A DNA stretch of 64,000 bases from an uncultured Porphyromonadaceae bacterium (lineage in GTDB: Bacteria > Bacteroidota > Bacteroidia > Bacteroidales > Muribaculaceae), in assembly GCA_900546365.1 (NCBI GenBank), contig URCF01000001.1, positions 124,001 to 188,000 of the forward strand. Direction: 5' to 3'. The notes beneath the pieces are model-generated. The model searched no databases and was not told the DNA's origin. It saw nothing but the letters and a program-made list of their open reading frames with translations. The translations under genes were made by a program, and so were the position numbers. This document shows positions 25,369 to 34,339 of this stretch, one piece after another. Position 1 is the stretch's first letter. Every line of letters begins with the position of its first letter.

Positions 25369-26631
25369 ATGGCAAAAAAGAAAACAGATGACCAGGATGT
25401 GAGATGTGCATTCTGTGGGGCGTATCCCGATGCGTCCACTCTCATGGTGCCCAGCCCTATATCCAATGTGTACATTTGCGCCGATTGTGTCAATCATATT
25501 CAGGAGGCGGTGAAGGAGTTCACCGGACAATCCTCGCCCGACCGCAAGGACGCCCCCGGACATCAAGGCGCAAAACTCTCCGAAATTCCGAAGCCTGCCG
25601 AAATATGCGAGTTTCTCGACTCCTATGTGATTGGACAGGAATCAGCTAAAAAATATCTTTCGGTGGCTGTTTACAACCACTACAAGCGTTTGGCCCAGAA
25701 GCATGATGATGATGTGGATATAGAGAAGAGCAACATCATCATGGTGGGTCCCACCGGTACTGGCAAGACATTGCTTGCCAAAACCATAGCGCGGCTGCTT
25801 GATGTGCCTTTCACCATTGTCGATGCCACTGTGCTCACGCAGGCCGGATATGTGGGTGAGGATATTGAGAGTCTGCTCACACGCCTGCTTCAGGCTGCCG
25901 ACTATGATGTGGAAAAAGCTGAGCGCGGCATTGTGTTCATTGATGAAATCGACAAGATTGCCCGCAAGGGCGACAATCCTTCCATCACCCGCGATGTGAG
26001 CGGTGAGGGAGTGCAGCAAGGGTTGCTCAAGCTCCTTGAAGGGTCTGTTGTCAATGTGCCCCCGCAGGGTGGCCGCAAGCATCCCGAGCAGCGCATGATT
26101 CCGGTGGATACCAAAAATATCCTCTTTATATGCGGAGGCGCTTTCGATGGCATAGAACGCAAAATTGCCCAGCGATTGAACTCGCATGTGGTGGGGTACA
26201 CCAACAGTGTGCGCCCCGGTGTGAACCGCGACAACTTTTTGCAGTATGCTGCACCGCAGGACCTGAAGTCGTTCGGTCTCATCCCCGAGATTATAGGCCG
26301 ACTACCGATTCTCACCCATCTCGACCCTCTTGACCGGGATGCGTTGCGGCGTGTGCTCACCGAGCCCAAAAACGCTATTGTCAAGCAGTATCAGAAGCTG
26401 TTTGCCATGGACGGCGTGATTCTGGAATTTGAGCCGGCCACTCTTGACCTTATCGTTGACAAGGCCATTGAATACAAGCTCGGTGCGCGTGGATTGAGAT
26501 CCATTGTCGAGTCTATCATGATTGACCCGATGTATGAACTCCCATCGCAAAAAGTGAAGAAATTCACTGTGACCCCTGACTTCGCTCTTGAAAAATTGCG
26601 TAAGGCTAATTTTGAAATCAATAATTTATAA
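25369..26631 (+). CDS. clpX: Clp protease ATP-binding subunit ClpX
   Basis: AAA+ unfoldase that recognises substrates and threads them into ClpP. The 420-residue protein has the N-terminal zinc-binding domain (Cys13, Cys16, Cys37, Cys40), Walker A GPTGTGKT at 127-134, Walker B IVFIDEIDKI, the pore loop GYVGED near 165, and the IGF-type ClpP-docking region represented by GLIPEIIGR. All parts of the family are present. It sits directly after clpP and is followed after 76 bp by recQ. Confidence 0.98.
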   Translation: MAKKKTDDQDVRCAFCGAYPDASTLMVPSPISNVYICADCVNHIQEAVKEFTGQSSPDRKDAPGHQGAKLSEIPKPAEICEFLDSYVIGQESAKKYLSVAVYNHYKRLAQKHDDDVDIEKSNIIMVGPTGTGKTLLAKTIARLLDVPFTIVDATVLTQAGYVGEDIESLLTRLLQAADYDVEKAERGIVFIDEIDKIARKGDNPSITRDVSGEGVQQGLLKLLEGSVVNVPPQGGRKHPEQRMIPVDTKNILFICGGAFDGIERKIAQRLNSHVVGYTNSVRPGVNRDNFLQYAAPQDLKSFGLIPEIIGRLPILTHLDPLDRDALRRVLTEPKNAIVKQYQKLFAMDGVILEFEPATLDLIVDKAIEYKLGARGLRSIVESIMIDPMYELPSQKVKKFTVTPDFALEKLRKANFEINNL

Positions 26632-26707
26632 CAAGTATTTTCATTCTCGATATTTGATTCCCGCTCCTACTCCGTTTATTCATTTCCTATAACCCCTTTT
26701 CTGATAT

Positions 26708-28888
26708 ATGGCAAGTCATACCGAACTCACCGATGCGCTTAAACTTCACTTTGGCTTTGACACGTTCAAAGGCAATCAGGAAGCTATTATAAAAAGCCTT
26801 CTCGACGGGAACGACACCTTTGTGCTGATGCCCACCGGCGGTGGCAAATCGCTTTGCTATCAACTGCCGTCGCTCATGATGTCCGGCACTGCCATTGTCA
26901 TATCGCCGCTGATTGCCCTGATGAAAAATCAGGTGGATGCCATGCGCAACTTCAGCGAGGAGGACGGTGTGGCCCATTTCCTCAACTCGTCGCTCAACAA
27001 GGCGGCGGTGGACCGGGTGAAAAGCGATATTCTCAGTGGCAAGACCAAGCTGCTCTATGTGGCTCCCGAATCGTTGACCAAGGAGGAGTATATTGATTTT
27101 CTCAAAAATGTGGAAATCTCATTCTATGCTGTGGATGAAGCCCACTGTATTTCGGAATGGGGCCACGATTTCAGACCTGAGTACCGCCGCATCCGTCCTA
27201 TAATCAATGAGATAGGGTCGCGTCCGGTGATTGCGCTCACAGCCACCGCCACTCCCAAGGTGCAGCACGACATTCAGAAAAATCTCGGTATGCTGGATGC
27301 CAAAGTGTTCAAAAGCTCGTTCAATAGACAGAACCTGTACTACGAAATCCGTCCCAAAACATCTTCCATCGACAAGGAGATCATCAAGTTTATCAAAGGG
27401 ATGGAAGGGAAGTCAGGCATCATCTATTGCCTCAGCCGCAAGAAGGTTGAGGAGCTGGCTGAACTGTTGAGAGTCAACGATATCAAGGCTCTTGCCTATC
27501 ATGCCGGCATGGACAGTGCCACTCGCAGTGCCAATCAGGATGCGTTTCTGTATGAAAAGGTGGATGTGATAGTGGCAACCATAGCGTTTGGCATGGGTAT
27601 CGACAAGCCCGATGTGAGGTTTGTGATTCATTATGATATGCCCAAATCGCTTGAGGGATATTATCAGGAAACGGGCCGTGCAGGTCGCGACGGTGGCGAA
27701 GGTCAGTGCATTACTTTCTACGCTGCCAAGGATTTGCAGAAAATGGAAAAGTTTATTCAAAACAAACCGGTGGCAGAGCAGGAGATAGGCCGGCAATTGC
27801 TGGCTGAAACAGCTTCGTATGCCGAATCAAGTATGTGTCGTCGCAAAACATTGCTTCATTACTTTGGTGAAGTGTTCACCCAGGATTCGTGTGGCAATTG
27901 TGACAATTGTTTAAACCCCAAAAAGAAAGTGGAAGCTAAAGATGAATTATGTGCAGTGTTGGAAACAATTTCCACACTCAAGGAAAAGTTCAAGGCAGAA
28001 TATATTATAGATGTGCTTCGCGGTGTCAACTCCAATGAAGTGAAGGCCTATCGCCACAATGATCTGGAGATTTTCGGCAGCGAGGAGAAAAGTGATGCTA
28101 AATTTCTCAACGCTGTGATCCGTCAAGGTGTGCTTGCCGGATATATAAGCCGCGACATCGAGAACTTCGGTTTGCTTCGTCTGACCGACAAAGGTCGTGA
28201 GTTCTTGAAGAAACCGGTGTCGTTCAAGGTGGTGGAAGATACAGAGTTCAGTGAGGAGGAAGATGTGGATGTGGTGAAAAGCGGTGCCGGATGTGCAGCC
28301 GACCCTGAGCTCTACTCCATCCTCAAGGATCTTCGTAAAAAGGTGGCCAAGAAAATGTCGCTACCCCCGTATGTGATATTTCAGGATCCGTCGCTGGAAT
28401 CGATGGCCACCACCTATCCTATCACGATCGCGGAGCTTGCCGATATTTCCGGTGTGGGTATGGGCAAGGCACGCCGTTACGGACAGGAGTTTGTGAATGT
28501 CATCAAACGCCATGTGGAGGACAACGAGATTGAGCGTCCCGAAGATATGAAGGTGCGCACCGTGCCCAACAAGAGCAAGGTGAAAATCAACATTGTACAC
28601 CTTATTGACCGCAAAATTCCACTTGACGAAATAGCCAACTCCATGGGGCTTGAGTTTGACGAGCTCCTGGAGCATATAGAAGGTATCCTCAATGCCGGCA
28701 CCAAAATCGATATCAACTATTACGTTGACGAGATTCTGGACAGCGACCAGCAGGACGATATTTACGACCATTTCAAGGAGAGCGAAAAGGGCGATCTCTC
28801 CACAGCCTATCAGGAGCTCGGCGATGAGTACACCGAGGATGAAATAAGGCTGGTACGCATCAAATTCCTCGCCGAAATGGGTTATTAA
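26708..28888 (+). CDS. recQ: ATP-dependent DNA helicase RecQ
   Basis: 3'-to-5' superfamily 2 helicase in recombination and replication-fork repair. In 726 residues I see Walker A MPTGGGKS at 41-48, DEAH at 143-146 followed by the RecQ aromatic-rich loop CISEWGHDFRPEYR, helicase motif VI YYQETGRAGRDG, the zinc subdomain (Cys residues in SSMCRRK and DSCGNCDNC), a winged-helix RQC, and an HRDC domain near 540-615. Beyond HRDC is a further region of about 100 residues with a helix-turn-helix look (IPLDEIANSMGLEFDELLEH). This makes it longer than the E. coli enzyme (about 610 residues). Confidence 0.96.
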   Translation: MASHTELTDALKLHFGFDTFKGNQEAIIKSLLDGNDTFVLMPTGGGKSLCYQLPSLMMSGTAIVISPLIALMKNQVDAMRNFSEEDGVAHFLNSSLNKAAVDRVKSDILSGKTKLLYVAPESLTKEEYIDFLKNVEISFYAVDEAHCISEWGHDFRPEYRRIRPIINEIGSRPVIALTATATPKVQHDIQKNLGMLDAKVFKSSFNRQNLYYEIRPKTSSIDKEIIKFIKGMEGKSGIIYCLSRKKVEELAELLRVNDIKALAYHAGMDSATRSANQDAFLYEKVDVIVATIAFGMGIDKPDVRFVIHYDMPKSLEGYYQETGRAGRDGGEGQCITFYAAKDLQKMEKFIQNKPVAEQEIGRQLLAETASYAESSMCRRKTLLHYFGEVFTQDSCGNCDNCLNPKKKVEAKDELCAVLETISTLKEKFKAEYIIDVLRGVNSNEVKAYRHNDLEIFGSEEKSDAKFLNAVIRQGVLAGYISRDIENFGLLRLTDKGREFLKKPVSFKVVEDTEFSEEEDVDVVKSGAGCAADPELYSILKDLRKKVAKKMSLPPYVIFQDPSLESMATTYPITIAELADISGVGMGKARRYGQEFVNVIKRHVEDNEIERPEDMKVRTVPNKSKVKINIVHLIDRKIPLDEIANSMGLEFDELLEHIEGILNAGTKIDINYYVDEILDSDQQDDIYDHFKESEKGDLSTAYQELGDEYTEDEIRLVRIKFLAEMGY

Positions 28889-28908
28889 TCAAGTAATAAT
28901 GTGAGAGT

Positions 28909-29583
28909 ATGGAAACTGACAGCATAGTTGTTGATTATCGCCATGTGGCTCTTCACCGCAGGGAGCTGATAGCGCTGCGCAAGGTCAATCTCAAGGTTGC
29001 CAAAGGTGAGTTTCTGTATCTCACCGGAAGGGTTGGTTCGGGCAAGAGCACTCTGCTCCAATCGATGTATGCCGAGGTGCCCATAGCATCCGGCGAGGCC
29101 CGTGTGCTGGATTATGACCTCAACAGCATCCGCCGCAAGGAGATTCCGTATCTGCGCCGCGATGTTGGTGTTGTGTTTCAGGATTTCCGTCTGCTGTCCG
29201 ACAGGTCGGTTGTTGACAATCTGCGCTTTGTGCTCAATGCCACCGGATGGACTGACAATGCCGACATCGAGGGTCGTATCGAACAGGTGCTCAAGGAGGT
29301 GGGTATGCTTAACAAAGGGTATAAGTTCCCACATGAATTGTCGGGAGGGGAGCAGCAGCGCGTGGTTATGGCCAGAGCTGTGCTCAACAATCCCAAACTT
29401 CTGTTGGCTGATGAGCCTACAGGCAATCTTGACCCCGATACCGCCCGCCATATTGTGCGCCGGTTGCATGAGATAGCAGCCTCGGGCACCTCGGTGATCA
29501 TGGCCACTCACAATCTGTCGTTTGTGGAGATGTTCCCGGCCCGTGTGGTGCATTGTGAAAACAAACAATTATCAGAAGATTAG
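28909..29583 (+). CDS. ftsE: FtsE-type cell-division ABC ATPase
   Basis: A 224-residue ABC ATPase with Walker A GRVGSGKST at 40-48, Q-loop VVFQDFRLL, signature LSGGEQQRVVMARAV and Walker B LLLADEPTGNLD. The sequence is closest to FtsE, which with the membrane protein FtsX controls peptidoglycan hydrolases at the septum. No ftsX is adjacent; 20 bp upstream is recQ and 25 bp downstream lysC. Separation of ftsE and ftsX is, as I recall, usual in Bacteroidetes. A LolD/MacB-type lipoprotein or export ATPase is a less likely alternative. Confidence 0.85.
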   Translation: METDSIVVDYRHVALHRRELIALRKVNLKVAKGEFLYLTGRVGSGKSTLLQSMYAEVPIASGEARVLDYDLNSIRRKEIPYLRRDVGVVFQDFRLLSDRSVVDNLRFVLNATGWTDNADIEGRIEQVLKEVGMLNKGYKFPHELSGGEQQRVVMARAVLNNPKLLLADEPTGNLDPDTARHIVRRLHEIAASGTSVIMATHNLSFVEMFPARVVHCENKQLSED

Positions 29584-29608
29584 CGTCTCATTCTAATATT
29601 TACAGGGT

Positions 29609-30928
29609 ATGAAAGTAATGAAATTCGGTGGCACTTCTGTCGGCTCCGCGCAGCGGATCAAGAATGTGGCCGCATTGATATGTTCGCGTGGCCGCAACGT
29701 GGTGGTGCTGAGTGCCATGTCGGGGACTACCAACTGCTTGGTGGAGATTTCCGACTATCTCCGTAAAGGAAATATCGTTGGTGCAGGTGAAACACTCAAT
29801 GCCTTGCAGACCAAATATATGAATGTCATTGATGAGCTGTACTCCACAGAGCCGGCACGCGAGGAAGCGTTGGCTGCTGTGATGAAAAGCATCGCCTTTG
29901 TGCGGCAGGTGGAGAGTGCCGGATTCTCTTCAATCGAGGAGAAGGAGATACTTGCGCAGGGCGAGCTGATGAGCACTGCCCTGATGCACATCTATCTCAA
30001 GGAGCAGGGCGTAAGTTCGGTGCTTCTGTCGGCTCTCGATTTCATGCGTACCGACAAAAACGGCGAACCTGACAGCGATTATATCCGTAAGTATTTTATT
30101 CAGCTGCTGAAAGATTGTGATGATGCGCAAATTGTCATCACCCAAGGGTTTATATGCAAAAATGTGTTTGGCGAGATTGATAATCTCCAGCGCGGCGGCA
30201 GCGACTACACCGCTTCGTTGCTCGGTGCTGCCATAAAGGCCGAGGAGATTGAGATATGGACCGATATCGATGGGATGCATAACAACGACCCGAGGTTTGT
30301 GCAGAACACAAGTCCGGTGGGGGAGCTTCATTTCGATGAAGCTGCCGAGCTTGCATATTTCGGAGCCAAGATTCTTCACCCCACATGTGTGCTTCCTGCC
30401 AAACTCAACAATATTCCGGTGCGTCTGCTCAATACTATGGACCCCGATGCCAAAGGCACATTGATTTATAATGCCGGAGCCACGCACTCCATCAAGGCTG
30501 TGGCCGCCAAGGATAATATCACCGCTATAAAAATCAAGAGTGGCCGTATGCTGCTGGCCTACGGATTTTTGAGAAAGGTGTTTGAGATATTTGAAACTTA
30601 CCGCACACCCATCGACATGATTGTCACCTCCGAGGTAGGTGTATCGGTGACGATTGACAATATCTCATGTCTCCAATCTATTGTTGACGACCTGAAGAAA
30701 TTCGGCACAGTCACTGTGGACAAGGATATGGTGATTATATGTGTGGTGGGTGATCTCGAATGGCAGAACCGTGGCTTTGAGGCCGAGGTGGTCAACGCTT
30801 TGAGAGAGGTGCCGGTGCGCATGATTTCTTATGGCGGAAGCAATTACAATATATCGCTGCTTGTGCGCAAAAGTGATAAAGTGAGAGCTCTTAATCTATT
30901 GAGCGAGCGACTGTTCAATGCCGACTGA
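29609..30928 (+). CDS. lysC: Aspartate kinase
   Basis: Phosphorylates aspartate, the entry to lysine, DAP, threonine and methionine synthesis. The 439-residue monofunctional enzyme starts MKVMKFGGTSVGS (substrate/ATP loop, KFGGTS at 5-10), has GRGGSDYTASLLGAA-like QRGGSDYTASL near residue 195, and two C-terminal ACT domains (about 300-439) that bind allosteric amino acids. No homoserine dehydrogenase domain is fused. lysA follows with 1 bp between stop and ATG 30930, so this enzyme is probably the lysine/DAP-sensitive isoform. Confidence 0.95.
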   Translation: MKVMKFGGTSVGSAQRIKNVAALICSRGRNVVVLSAMSGTTNCLVEISDYLRKGNIVGAGETLNALQTKYMNVIDELYSTEPAREEALAAVMKSIAFVRQVESAGFSSIEEKEILAQGELMSTALMHIYLKEQGVSSVLLSALDFMRTDKNGEPDSDYIRKYFIQLLKDCDDAQIVITQGFICKNVFGEIDNLQRGGSDYTASLLGAAIKAEEIEIWTDIDGMHNNDPRFVQNTSPVGELHFDEAAELAYFGAKILHPTCVLPAKLNNIPVRLLNTMDPDAKGTLIYNAGATHSIKAVAAKDNITAIKIKSGRMLLAYGFLRKVFEIFETYRTPIDMIVTSEVGVSVTIDNISCLQSIVDDLKKFGTVTVDKDMVIICVVGDLEWQNRGFEAEVVNALREVPVRMISYGGSNYNISLLVRKSDKVRALNLLSERLFNAD

Positions 30929-30929
30929 T

Positions 30930-32078
30930 ATGACACAAGAATTTCCAATCCAGCTGCTGCAGCAGTCGCGCACTCCGGTGTATTTGTACGACACCAAGCT
31001 GCTTGACCGCACTTTGGCAGAACTCAAGCGGGCGAGCGATTATCCCGGCTATTATGTGCATTATGCCGTGAAGGCCAATGCCAATCCCTTGATATTGAAG
31101 CATATTCTTGATGCGGGATTAGGTGTGGATGCTGTGAGCGGCGGCGAGATTCAGGCAGCGTTGAATGTGGGGTTTGCTCCGGGAAAAATAGTGTTTGCCG
31201 GAGTGGGAAAGCGCGATGACGAGATATTGCTCGCTCTTCGCGCCGGAATCTGCTGCTTCAATGTGGAGTCGGCGGCTGAGCTTGATGTGCTGGAGTCACT
31301 GGCCGAGTCCATTGGCGTTTCTGCACCCGTCGCTCTGCGGGTCAATCCCAATATCGATGCGCATACACACAGTTACATCACCACCGGTCTCTCGGAAAAC
31401 AAGTTCGGCATCAGTGTCGAGATGCTTGACCCGCTTGTGAATCGCTGTGCCAACTCCAGATTCCTGCAGCTTAAAGGGTTGCATTTCCATATAGGGTCGC
31501 AGATAAGGGATAAAGGTCCGTTCAGGGTGCTATGCTCTGTGATCAATAATCTTCAGGACCATTTCGAGACTCTCGGAATCACATTCCCGCTCATCAATGT
31601 TGGCGGAGGATTGGGAGTGAACTATGAAAACCCTGACGGGGAGCCTATTCCGGATTTCAAAACATATTTCGCCATATTCCACAAATATCTTAAACTCCGG
31701 GACAATCAGCAGCTCCATTTTGAGCTCGGCAGGTCAATCGTGGCCCAGTGCGGCTCGCTTGTCACAAGGGTACTGTATGTCAAGGAGGGGTTGAACAAAA
31801 AGTTCGTGATAGTTGACGCCGGAATGACCGACCTTATTCGTCCAGCTTTGTATCAGGCGCATCATAAAATCCAGAACATCACCTCTCAATCGCAGCAGAC
31901 CGACACCTATGATGTGGTGGGTCCGATATGCGAGTCATCGGATATATTCGGGCGTGATGAAAAACTCCCGCTCACTCAGCGTGGCGATCTGCTTGTGCTG
32001 AGGTCGGCGGGAGCGTATGGTGAAATTATGGCTTCGGGCTACAATTGTCGTCCGCTGCCGGGTAGCATCAGTCTATAA
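30930..32078 (+). CDS. lysA: Diaminopimelate decarboxylase
   Basis: Pyridoxal-phosphate enzyme that makes lysine from meso-diaminopimelate. About 382 residues, fold type III: the PLP lysine is Lys48 in HYAVKANANP, the phosphate/His region is LHFHIGSQI, the glycine loop NVGGGLGVNY, and the Cys-Glu-Ser motif GPICESSD near the dimer active site. A start at 30918 overlapping the lysC end is also possible; ATG 30930 follows the lysC stop by 1 bp. Its 3' end overlaps the convergent aguB gene by 11 bp. Confidence 0.94.
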   Translation: MTQEFPIQLLQQSRTPVYLYDTKLLDRTLAELKRASDYPGYYVHYAVKANANPLILKHILDAGLGVDAVSGGEIQAALNVGFAPGKIVFAGVGKRDDEILLALRAGICCFNVESAAELDVLESLAESIGVSAPVALRVNPNIDAHTHSYITTGLSENKFGISVEMLDPLVNRCANSRFLQLKGLHFHIGSQIRDKGPFRVLCSVINNLQDHFETLGITFPLINVGGGLGVNYENPDGEPIPDFKTYFAIFHKYLKLRDNQQLHFELGRSIVAQCGSLVTRVLYVKEGLNKKFVIVDAGMTDLIRPALYQAHHKIQNITSQSQQTDTYDVVGPICESSDIFGRDEKLPLTQRGDLLVLRSAGAYGEIMASGYNCRPLPGSISL

Positions 32079-32943
32079 ACCGTTTGGTGATATCACCGTA
32101 GGCATCTATACGGCGGTCGCGTAGGAACGGCCACCAGCGGCGCACATGCTCCGAGCGGCTGAGGTCAACATCCACCACAGTGCTCACTTCCATGTCGGTA
32201 GGGGCCTGATATAGAAATTCGCCCTGCGGCCCGGCCACAAAGCTACTGCCCCAAAACTGTATTCCGGCGGTGTGTCCCGAAGGGTCTGCCTCAAATCCCA
32301 CTCTGTTGACGCTCACCAACGGCAATCCGTTGGCTACGGCATGGCCGCGCTGCACTGTGATCCAGGCATCGCGCTGCCGCACTTTCTCATCATGCTCATC
32401 GGTGCTCTCCCATCCGATGGCTGTGGGGTAGATCAGTATCTCGGCTCCATGTAGTGCCATAAGGCGGGCTGCCTCCGGATACCATTGGTCCCAGCAAACT
32501 AGCACTCCAAGCTTGCCTACGGATGTGTCTATGGGTTTGAATCCCAAGTCGCCGGGAGTGAAATAGAACTTTTCGTAATATGCCGGATCATCGGGGATAT
32601 GCATCTTGCGGTATTTCCCTGCCACGGTGCCGTCTTTTTCAAACACCACTGCAGTGTTGTGGTACAGCCCTGGTGCCCGCTTTTCAAACAGCGAGGTCAC
32701 TATCACCACACCCAGTTCCCTGGCCAATGACGAGTAGAACTCAGTGGCCTCTCCGGGAATAGGGAGCGCTAAGTTACATTCATGTATATCCTCATGCTGG
32801 CAAAAATATAGCGAGTCATGAAGTTCTTGATTTACAATAAGCTCGGCCCCTTGCGCAGCCACACGGCGCATCTCATCGGCCAGCTTATGACGGTTTTGCT
32901 CTACGTTGGAAGTTTTGGAGAGCTGTATGATGCCTATCTTCAT
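32068..32943 (-). CDS. aguB: N-carbamoylputrescine amidohydrolase
   Basis: Nitrilase-family enzyme that cleaves N-carbamoylputrescine to putrescine, CO2 and ammonia. In 291 residues the catalytic triad is visible: Glu40 in VNQELHDS, Lys113 in YRKMHIPDD and Cys150 in LVCWDQWYPEAAR. The high similarity of these segments to plant and Pseudomonas AguB, and the neighbour aguA, support the substrate. The start at 32943 overlaps the aguA stop (ATGA), so the two are translationally coupled. Its 3' end overlaps lysA on the other strand. Confidence 0.94.
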   Translation of the reverse strand: MKIGIIQLSKTSNVEQNRHKLADEMRRVAAQGAELIVNQELHDSLYFCQHEDIHECNLALPIPGEATEFYSSLARELGVVIVTSLFEKRAPGLYHNTAVVFEKDGTVAGKYRKMHIPDDPAYYEKFYFTPGDLGFKPIDTSVGKLGVLVCWDQWYPEAARLMALHGAEILIYPTAIGWESTDEHDEKVRQRDAWITVQRGHAVANGLPLVSVNRVGFEADPSGHTAGIQFWGSSFVAGPQGEFLYQAPTDMEVSTVVDVDLSRSEHVRRWWPFLRDRRIDAYGDITKRFID

Positions 32944-33977
32944 ATACAAAGGGATTTTAGAGGTATCTGCATGGTGGCGCAATGCAGCGACCCATGCTGT
33001 TGGATTAATGCGCGGCAGTCAACCTGCTCCACAGGCAGACCGAACGCTATCTGCACTATCTGTGCGGCGAGCTCATCGTTGCGTTTCTGTCCGTACGATG
33101 GCATAAATATGGCCCGGTCGGTAACAAGGAAATTGGCGTAAGTGGCCGGAAGCCTGTTGCCTTCATCATCAAGAATCACATCAGGCATAGGCAACTCGAT
33201 GAGCGAATACGGCTTGCCCTCGGATGTGCGCATTGCCATCAGTTCTTGCTTCATGAGGCTTAATTCATTGAAATGCTCATCGTTTGGGTCGGTGCACCCC
33301 ACATAGAGAATGGTGTCGTGTGGAGCCAGACGGGCAAGGGTGTCAATATGGCTGTCGGTGTCATCGCCGGCCAGATAGCCGTGTTCAAGCCACAGCTGAT
33401 GGGTGAACCCTAATGTGGCGTGTAGATATTGCTCTATCTGCATACGGTTCATCCCGGCATTGCGGTTGGGGGACAGCAGACATTCGGCGGTGGTGAGCAG
33501 AGTGCCGTTGCCGTCGCTCTCCATCGAACCTCCCTCAAACACAAACTCGCGGCAGTTGAGGCGCGGTACGGTGATAAGGCCGGAGTCGCACATCTTTTGC
33601 GTCACAAGGTTGTCGTGGCACGCGGCAAATTTCAACCCCCAGGCGTTGAAGCAGAAGTCAGTTGCGCATATATGCCCGTTTTCTTCCACACTCACAGGGC
33701 CGTAGTCACGGGTCCATGTGTCGTTGGTAGGGGTTTGGAAATATAGAAGTTGTGCCGGGTTGATATCTTTCAGTTTTGGTTTCACTTGCTCGATGTCGGG
33801 AGCCACGATAATCACTTGATGCCATTTGGCCAGGGCCGTGATCAGCCGGATGTAGCATCGCTGCGCCTCGGCAAGCATATAGCTCCAGTCGGTGTGCTCA
33901 TGTGGCCAGGCCACCATTATCGCCACCGGGAGCTCCCATTCCGCAGGCACTTTTCGAAGGGGTGTTTTATTCGTCAT
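32940..33977 (-). CDS. aguA: Agmatine deiminase
   Basis: Converts agmatine to N-carbamoylputrescine and ammonia. The 345-residue protein belongs to the peptidyl-arginine-deiminase-like fold: WPHEHTDW at the N-terminus, TRDYGPV near residue 89, FEGGSMESDG near 147, His210 in DDTDSHIDTLA and the nucleophile Cys333 in GSLHCATMQ near the C-terminus. The last 12 residues after the Cys are as expected. It lies between the small acidic protein (11-bp overlap) and aguB (4-bp overlap). The pathway supplies putrescine for spermidine synthesis. Confidence 0.93.
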   Translation of the reverse strand: MTNKTPLRKVPAEWELPVAIMVAWPHEHTDWSYMLAEAQRCYIRLITALAKWHQVIIVAPDIEQVKPKLKDINPAQLLYFQTPTNDTWTRDYGPVSVEENGHICATDFCFNAWGLKFAACHDNLVTQKMCDSGLITVPRLNCREFVFEGGSMESDGNGTLLTTAECLLSPNRNAGMNRMQIEQYLHATLGFTHQLWLEHGYLAGDDTDSHIDTLARLAPHDTILYVGCTDPNDEHFNELSLMKQELMAMRTSEGKPYSLIELPMPDVILDDEGNRLPATYANFLVTDRAIFMPSYGQKRNDELAAQIVQIAFGLPVEQVDCRALIQQHGSLHCATMQIPLKSLCI

Positions 33978-34209
33978 AATCGCTGCTGAGAGAATCCCAG
34001 ATATCATTCTTGCTGTCGAGATATTCTTCGCAAAAGTCCATGAAGCCGCGTTTTTCGGTGCTTCCTACTTCATGACACCAGTCACGGTAGGCGGCACGAA
34101 GTTCGGAATCCTCGTGAATATGTTTCTTGAACTCCGACTCAGCTATATCAACGCTGTCGTATTGCTCTAAGTAATGTGTGAAAACAGCAGGAATATCAAT
34201 CATGGACAT
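33967..34209 (-). CDS. Small acidic protein of unknown function leading the agmatine operon
   Basis: An 80-residue, strongly acidic helical protein (MSMIDIPAVFTHYLEQYD at the start, many Asp and Glu, three Cys/Trp-containing segments such as YRDWCHEVG and FMDFCEEYLD). No signal peptide or membrane segment. I do not recognise a domain. It is the first gene after a perfect promoter and overlaps aguA by 11 bp, so it must be translated together with agmatine deiminase. A second ATG at 34203 is an alternative start. A role in folding or control of the pathway is a guess from position. Confidence 0.8.
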   Translation of the reverse strand: MSMIDIPAVFTHYLEQYDSVDIAESEFKKHIHEDSELRAAYRDWCHEVGSTEKRGFMDFCEEYLDSKNDIWDSLSSDYDE

Positions 34210-34246
34210 AATAGCTCAACTTTCGGATTAGCTTATATATATGCGC

Positions 34247-34277
34247 CAAATATAAATCTTTATATTGTGATAGCCAA
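34247..34277 (-). promoter_or_regulatory. Promoter of the agmatine operon
   Basis: Minus strand TTTG (34277-34274), 19-nt spacer, TATATTTG (34254-34247): perfect consensus. RNA should start near 34240, about 31 nt before the ATG at 34209. Confidence 0.7.
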
Positions 34278-34339
34278 ATATTTTACAAAACTTTTAGAAT
34301 TTTGTGGTGTTTCTATAATAAAGTACAACTATAAAAATT

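Noticed and set aside
28909..29583. FtsE as part of an antibiotic-efflux or lipoprotein-export operon
   Set aside because: No permease gene is adjacent; neighbours are recQ and lysC, and the sequence reads as FtsE.
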